Source: Acidobacteriota bacterium | Lineage (GTDB): Bacteria > Acidobacteriota > Terriglobia > 20CM-2-55-15 | Direction of reading: 5' to 3' | Assembly (NCBI GenBank): GCA_023265365.1 | Contig: JAHFTY010000013.1 | Coordinates: 1 to 38,976 of the forward strand | DNA: 38,976 bases | The notes under the pieces: model-generated | Database searches by the model: none | What the model saw: only the letters and a program-made list of their open reading frames with translations | Told to the model about the DNA's origin: nothing | Translations under genes and position numbers: made by a program | Shown: positions 35,824 to 38,976 of the stretch, one piece after another | Numbering within the stretch: the first letter of the stretch is position 1 | How the letters are laid out: the number at the start of each line of letters is the position of its first letter

Positions 35824-35862
35824 TGGTCTAAACGCATAGCGGACCACAAGGGCCCGCTCCCC
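35800..35862 (+). promoter_or_regulatory. Competing leader RNA hairpins (anti-antiterminator and antiterminator)
   Basis: TTTCCC (35800-35805) can pair with GGGAAA (35810-35815). Alternatively GGGGA and GGGC (35809-35813 and 35816-35819) can pair with TCCCC and GCCC in the 5' arm of the terminator (35858-35862 and 35852-35855), 9 pairs with a small internal loop, and so prevent the terminator. A third hairpin, GTGGTC/GACCAC (35823-35828 and 35842-35847), lies inside the antiterminator loop. The two states exclude each other, as attenuation requires. Confidence 0.65.
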
Positions 35863-35891
35863 CAAAATGGGGAGCGGGCCTTTTTCTTTTT
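35848..35891 (+). terminator. Rho-independent terminator acting as pheA attenuator
   Basis: A 12-base perfect stem, GGCCCGCTCCCC with its complement, surrounds a six-base CAAAAT loop and is followed by TTTTTCTTTTT. The stem extends by G-T and A-T pairs on the outside. It ends 10 bases before ATG 35902 of pheA, so it can only work as a regulated stop in the leader of that gene. Confidence 0.92.
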
Positions 35892-35901
35892 GGGAGCGTT
35901 T

Positions 35902-36765
35902 ATGCCCGATAATCTTGTTTACGAAAGACAGACCTACGATGCGGCCTTCCAGGGAAGTCATGGCGCATTCAGCGAAGACGCCGCCGGGCTCCTGCTCCCG
36001 CCCAATCCGGAACTTTTGCCATGCGCGCGTCTCGAAGACGTTTTCGAGGCGGTCCATCGCGGCGTGGCGCGTTACGGCGTGATTCCCGTGGAGAATACGC
36101 TCGCGGGGTCGGTGCATCAGTCCTACGACCTGATGTCGGAATACGACCTCACCATCGTCGGCGAAGCGATCTCGCGCATCGACCACGGCCTGATCGGCCT
36201 GCCGGGCTCGTCGCTGGAAAACATCCGGCGGGCGCTTTCGCATCCGGTCGCCCTGGCGCAATGCGAAATGTTCTTCCGGAGGAATTCGTCCATCGAGCCG
36301 GTTTCGGTATACGACACGGCCGGCGCCGTCCAGGCGATTCTCAAAAACGGCGATCCGGCGTCCGCCGCCATCGCAAGCCGCCGCGCGGCGGAAGTCTGGG
36401 GCGGGGTGGTCCTGCTGGAGTCGGTTCAGGACCATCCGGAGAACTACACACGGTTCCTTTTGATTTCCAAACCGATGGAAATGGTGCGGCCGCAGACCGT
36501 GAACTACAAACGAACGATCGTTTTCCGGATCGCGAACGAGCCCGGCGCCCTTTGCCGCGCGCTTCAGCCGTTCATGATGCATGGAGTGGACGTGGCCCGG
36601 ATCGAAAGCCGGCCCGTCAAAGGGTCTCCGTTCGAGTACCTGTTTTATCTCGACCTGGTGGGCACGTCCGATTACGACCAGATGTATCAGGCGGTGGAGG
36701 AACTGCGAAGCCAGGCTTTGTCGCTGCGGGTTCTCGGCATGTACCCGCGCGCGACGCAAACTTAA
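35902..36765 (+). CDS. pheA: Prephenate dehydratase
   Basis: The 287-residue monofunctional enzyme makes phenylpyruvate from prephenate for phenylalanine synthesis. The catalytic domain has AFQGSHGAFSEDAA (15-28), VIPVENTLAGSVHQSYDLM (60-78), DTAGAVQ (138-144) and the key TRF motif (183-185) in NYTRFLLI. A C-terminal ACT domain from about 204 has RIANEPGALCRAL and the Phe-binding IESRP at 234-238, so feedback inhibition by Phe is expected. GGGAG lies 5 bases before ATG 35902. Expression is predicted to be attenuated by the leader upstream. The stop shares bases with that of the convergent yajQ. Confidence 0.96.
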   Translation: MPDNLVYERQTYDAAFQGSHGAFSEDAAGLLLPPNPELLPCARLEDVFEAVHRGVARYGVIPVENTLAGSVHQSYDLMSEYDLTIVGEAISRIDHGLIGLPGSSLENIRRALSHPVALAQCEMFFRRNSSIEPVSVYDTAGAVQAILKNGDPASAAIASRRAAEVWGGVVLLESVQDHPENYTRFLLISKPMEMVRPQTVNYKRTIVFRIANEPGALCRALQPFMMHGVDVARIESRPVKGSPFEYLFYLDLVGTSDYDQMYQAVEELRSQALSLRVLGMYPRATQT

Positions 36766-37262
36766 TTCGTGCGGTAATTCGTGAACTGCAACTCGATGCC
36801 GAAGTCCGACTGACGCAGAAGCGCGATCGCTTCCTGAAGCAGGTCGCGGCTCTTGCCGCTCACGCGCACGAGGTCGCCCTGGATCGAAGCCTGGACTTTG
36901 ATTTTGCTGTCCTTGATCTTCTTGACGATCTCCTTCGACTTCTCCACCGGAATTCCGGACTGGATCGTCACCTCCTGCCGCGACGTCGAACCGGCGGCCG
37001 GCGTGATGGTTCCATAGGTGAAGTTCTTCAACGGAACTTTCCGCTTTGCGAGTTTCTGCTGAAGGATCTCGACGACGGCGCGGAGTTTATAGTCGTCTGA
37101 ACTGGTGATGATCAGTTTCTTGTCTTTCTCGTTCAGCTCGACCTCCGACCTGGAGTCCTTCAAATCGAAACGTGTTTGAAATTCTTTTCTTGCCTGCTGA
37201 ACCGCATTCAGAACTTCAGGCATATCCACGACGGAAACCACGTCAAAACTGTTGTCAGGCAT
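36762..37262 (-). CDS. yajQ: YajQ-family nucleotide-binding protein
   Basis: The 166-residue protein matches the UPF0234/YajQ family over its full length: SFDVVSVVDMPEVLNAVQQA at the start (given in part), TRFDLKDSRSEVEL, ITSSDDYKLRAV, VEILQQKLAKR, GIPVEKSKEIVKKIKDSKIKV and VRVSGKSRDLLQEAI. Some homologues bind c-di-GMP (Xanthomonas XC_3703); others are described as nucleotide-binding. With PilB MshEN domains in the same window, a c-di-GMP link is possible but not shown. The start has a TATACT box 6 bases upstream and no Shine-Dalgarno site, suggesting a leaderless message. It overlaps pheA tail to tail by 4 bases. Confidence 0.95.
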   Translation of the reverse strand: MPDNSFDVVSVVDMPEVLNAVQQARKEFQTRFDLKDSRSEVELNEKDKKLIITSSDDYKLRAVVEILQQKLAKRKVPLKNFTYGTITPAAGSTSRQEVTIQSGIPVEKSKEIVKKIKDSKIKVQASIQGDLVRVSGKSRDLLQEAIALLRQSDFGIELQFTNYRTN

Positions 37263-37268
37263 GCCAGT

Positions 37269-37276
37269 AGTATAAT
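37269..37276. promoter_or_regulatory. Symmetric bidirectional -10 element between yajQ and the aldolase-like gene
   Basis: AGTATAAT reads TATAAT on the plus strand (37271-37276) and TATACT on the minus strand (37274 down to 37269). The plus-strand box would start transcription near 37283, just before the AGGAGG site at 37291-37296. The minus-strand box lies 6 bases before the yajQ ATG. No convincing -35 element is seen for either direction. Confidence 0.5.
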
Positions 37277-37300
37277 GCGTCGCTTACTCAAGGAGGTCGG

Positions 37301-38272
37301 ATGAAAGTCAGGATCCTGTCGATCGCGATTCTCGCTCTTATCATCGCCGTGGCGCTGGCGGCGCCCGGAGTTCAGGCGCAGAAAAAACACCAGAACGCCA
37401 TCATTGATATATGGACGCAGGGCAAGCCGGTTTTCGGCGTCTATGTGCCCTCCGTGGGTCAGCCGCTCTGGAACGAGCCGGCGCCGCCACCACGCGGGGG
37501 CGGCGCTCGCGGGCAGCAGCCCGGACCTCCGCCGGCTCCGGGAGCTCGTGGAGCAAGGCCGGATCCGTTTTATACGCGCGACATCGGCGAGGCGATGGCG
37601 AAGGATCCCCTGATCGACTTCGCTTTCATGAACCTCGAAGGACTCTATGACGCTTCCGGCGCGAAGGCCGTTCTCGACGGCCTCCGCAGCAATTCCGCGC
37701 ATCGCGTCAGCCTCCTCGTCCGCATTCCTTCGATTCAGGACGCCGGGCCGGATGTCACGCGCGTGCGCGTCAAACAATTATTCGACCTGGGCGTCGACGG
37801 CGTGGTTCATCCGGAAAACCGCGGTCTGGACGATGCGAAACTCGTCGTGAGCTTTCATCAGGAGGCAAAGGCGGATGTCTGGTCGCCCATGAATCCCAAC
37901 GGTGAAAAGATCGCCATGATCATGCTTGAAGACCCGGCGGCTGTCCTGCAGGCGAAAGAAGTCGCGGACATGAAAAACTTCAGCATTCTTGCCTGCGGCA
38001 TCGGCAGTCTCGGCGGGTCTTTCCGCGCAGGAGGCATCGTGAACGCACTGACGGCGTGGGGCCTCCTCGACCCCGCGAAAGGAAACGAACTGAATCAGAT
38101 CGGCACCGCCAGACTCCTCGCGGAAGCCAAACGCGCCGGAATGCCGGACATGCTGACCGCCAACTCCGGAGACGTGGAACGGCGCGTCAGGGAAGGCTTC
38201 CTTGCCCTCCTCATGTCCGGTCCCGGTTCCACTGAAGCGATCAAGCTGGGCCGCGCCGCCGCCGGCCGTTAA
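37301..38272 (+). CDS. Secreted HpcH/HpaI aldolase-like protein
   Basis: This 323-residue protein has a signal peptide (ILALIIAVALAAPGVQA, cleaved about residue 26). A proline/glycine-rich stretch lies near 62-90 (PAPPPRGGGARG and similar). The rest resembles the HpcH/HpaI TIM-barrel family: LVRIPSIQDAGPD, VKQLFDLGVDGVVHPE, and IMLEDPAAV with a possible metal-binding Glu and Asp. Family enzymes cleave 2-keto-3-deoxy acids with a divalent metal; export of such a protein is unusual and its role is unknown. AGGAGG 4 bases before ATG 37301 gives a strong start. Confidence 0.85.
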   Translation: MKVRILSIAILALIIAVALAAPGVQAQKKHQNAIIDIWTQGKPVFGVYVPSVGQPLWNEPAPPPRGGGARGQQPGPPPAPGARGARPDPFYTRDIGEAMAKDPLIDFAFMNLEGLYDASGAKAVLDGLRSNSAHRVSLLVRIPSIQDAGPDVTRVRVKQLFDLGVDGVVHPENRGLDDAKLVVSFHQEAKADVWSPMNPNGEKIAMIMLEDPAAVLQAKEVADMKNFSILACGIGSLGGSFRAGGIVNALTAWGLLDPAKGNELNQIGTARLLAEAKRAGMPDMLTANSGDVERRVREGFLALLMSGPGSTEAIKLGRAAAGR

Positions 38273-38280
38273 GGAGCATT

Positions 38281-38306
38281 CCGGTGTCAGGCGCCACTGA
38301 CGCCGG
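38281..38306 (+). repeat. Hairpin repeat CCGGTGTCAG-loop-CTGACGCCGG, copy 2
   Basis: This 10-base stem (one T-G pair) with a GCGCCA loop lies 8 bases after the stop at 38272 and 13 bases before ATG 38320. It shares GGTGTCAGGC-CCACTGAC with the hairpin at 16929-16950, differing by A-to-G changes in the loop and 3' arm. In both copies the repeat sits in a short gap just before a start codon. Confidence 0.65.
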
Positions 38307-38319
38307 AATGAGGAATAAG

Positions 38320-38754
38320 ATGGCAACTGCAGCAGATGGCATTTCCGGCGCCGGCAAGAAAAACTGGGCGCGCTCGATTGCCGCCGTGGCGGCGGGTTAC
38401 TTCACGATCTTCGTCTCGTTTGTGAGCCTTTCTCTGATCGCTGTGTTTTACCCCGGCTTTTTCACGCCTCGCGCCGAAAGTGACTTTCCGTGGACGCTGG
38501 CGGGCATCCTCGCCTATACCGTTGTTTTCCTCGTGCTGGCCGGGTTTGTCACGGCGCTGGTTGCAAACCGCGAACCGGGAAAACACGTCATGACGCTGGG
38601 AATCCTGCAATTCATCGGCAGCCTCGCGGTCGCATTTCTTTTCCGCGACATGCTGCCGCCGTGGTACGCCGTGCTCTCGGTGGTCTTTCAGATTCCCGCA
38701 ATCTGGCTGGGCGGCCGTTTAAAAGAGGTCTTCTGGTTCAATCGCCGGGTTTGA
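38320..38754 (+). CDS. Small membrane protein of unknown function
   Basis: The 144-residue protein has four predicted membrane helices: ARSIAAVAAGYFTIFVSFV-like (about 17-45), LAGILAYTVVFLVLAGFVTAL, MTLGILQFIGSLAVAFLF and WYAVLSVVFQIPAIWLGG. Only short polar loops and a basic C-terminal tail follow. I do not recognise a named family. I chose ATG 38320 because GAGGA lies about 6 bases upstream; ATG 38308 and 38284 are also in frame, but the latter would start inside the hairpin repeat. Confidence 0.75.
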   Translation: MATAADGISGAGKKNWARSIAAVAAGYFTIFVSFVSLSLIAVFYPGFFTPRAESDFPWTLAGILAYTVVFLVLAGFVTALVANREPGKHVMTLGILQFIGSLAVAFLFRDMLPPWYAVLSVVFQIPAIWLGGRLKEVFWFNRRV

Positions 38755-38805
38755 TAGCATCCCGGCCGTCACCTTCGCCCACTACTCTACGAACGGAAGT
38801 TACGC

Positions 38806-38976
38806 ATGCCTTATCGATGGGTCATTCTGGTTTTCGGAATGCTCGCCTACACGACGAGTTTTTTCGCCCGCACAAGCTACACCGGCATCGCGAAGTTCAT
38901 CGCGGCAGACCTGCACCTGGACAAGAGTGCGCTGGGCCTGATGGGTTCGGTGTTCTTCTATGCCTATGCGCTTTCG
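38806..38976 (+). CDS. MFS transporter, N-terminal part
   Basis: The first 57 residues of a protein run off the window edge. MPYRWVILVFGMLAYTTSFFARTSY forms the first membrane helix, followed by IAADLHLDKSALGLMGSVFFYAYAL, the start of helix 2. This pattern is typical of MFS anion:cation symporters (phthalate/hexuronate-type). ACGGAAG lies 6 bases upstream of ATG 38806. The substrate cannot be judged from this fragment. Confidence 0.75.
   Translation, partial: MPYRWVILVFGMLAYTTSFFARTSYTGIAKFIAADLHLDKSALGLMGSVFFYAYALS

Noticed and set aside
35823-35847. Hairpin GTGGTC/GACCAC as a separate operator upstream of pheA
   Set aside because: It sits in the leader RNA between the competing attenuator arms and is better explained as part of the antiterminator fold or a pause hairpin.

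Overview
The window reads as a chromosomal segment of a GC-rich, Gram-negative, probably free-living bacterium. Gene content and style point to Acidobacteriota or a close relative: type IVa pilus genes beside NtrYX, pilins ending in a GYYSTPDGVVRYST-type tail, O-antigen polymerase-like proteins with TPR tails, and secreted TPR, CAP and HpcH-type proteins. This assignment is an inference from gene style; there is no rRNA or marker tree to support it. I see no tRNA, rRNA, CRISPR array, insertion sequence or phage gene.

Layout. (1) 1-2285: the tail of an unidentified protein, a secreted TPR protein and a CAP-domain protein. (2) 2349-4243: a minus-strand array of type IV pilin genes (three complete, one truncated) behind a good sigma-54 promoter. 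(3) 4441-11129: two O-antigen-polymerase-like/TPR proteins, gmd and fcl (GDP-L-fucose synthesis), a REPIN-like repeat and a methyltransferase. (4) 11145-14561, minus strand: a sulfation module made of a pyruvate kinase-ATP sulfurylase fusion, APS kinase and a sulfotransferase, coupled by short overlaps. (5) 14658-24706: a nine-gene, largely translationally coupled surface-polysaccharide operon (Wzx flippase, four glycosyltransferases, WecA-like initiating transferase, FAD oxidoreductase, SDR epimerase, sugar aminotransferase). (6) 24738-31171, minus strand: pilB-pilC-pilS-pilR plus a DinB-family gene. (7) 31248-34624: ntrY-ntrX, with an NtrX that lacks the sigma-54 contact loop. (8) 34676-38976: a 2-hydroxyacid dehydrogenase, pheA with a Phe/Tyr-rich leader peptide and attenuator, yajQ, a secreted HpcH/HpaI-like protein, a small membrane protein and the start of an MFS transporter.

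How the parts fit. PilS/PilR can drive the pilin array through the sigma-54 site, and PilB/PilC build the fibre. WecA-like transferase, glycosyltransferases, flippase and polymerase-like proteins form a Wzx/Wzy-type pathway. Gmd/Fcl supply GDP-L-fucose, and the PK-Sat/CysC/sulfotransferase set would make and use PAPS. Together they suggest a sulfated, possibly fucose-containing surface glycan (inference).

The two strongest discoveries are the pyruvate kinase-ATP sulfurylase fusion, which could regenerate ATP locally for PAPS synthesis, and a complete pheL-pheA style ribosome-mediated attenuator. Other points of interest are a truncated pilin that reads in frame into the next pilin, the NtrX without GAFTGA, an epimerase with Asn in place of the catalytic Tyr, two families of hairpin repeats, and a symmetric bidirectional -10 element.
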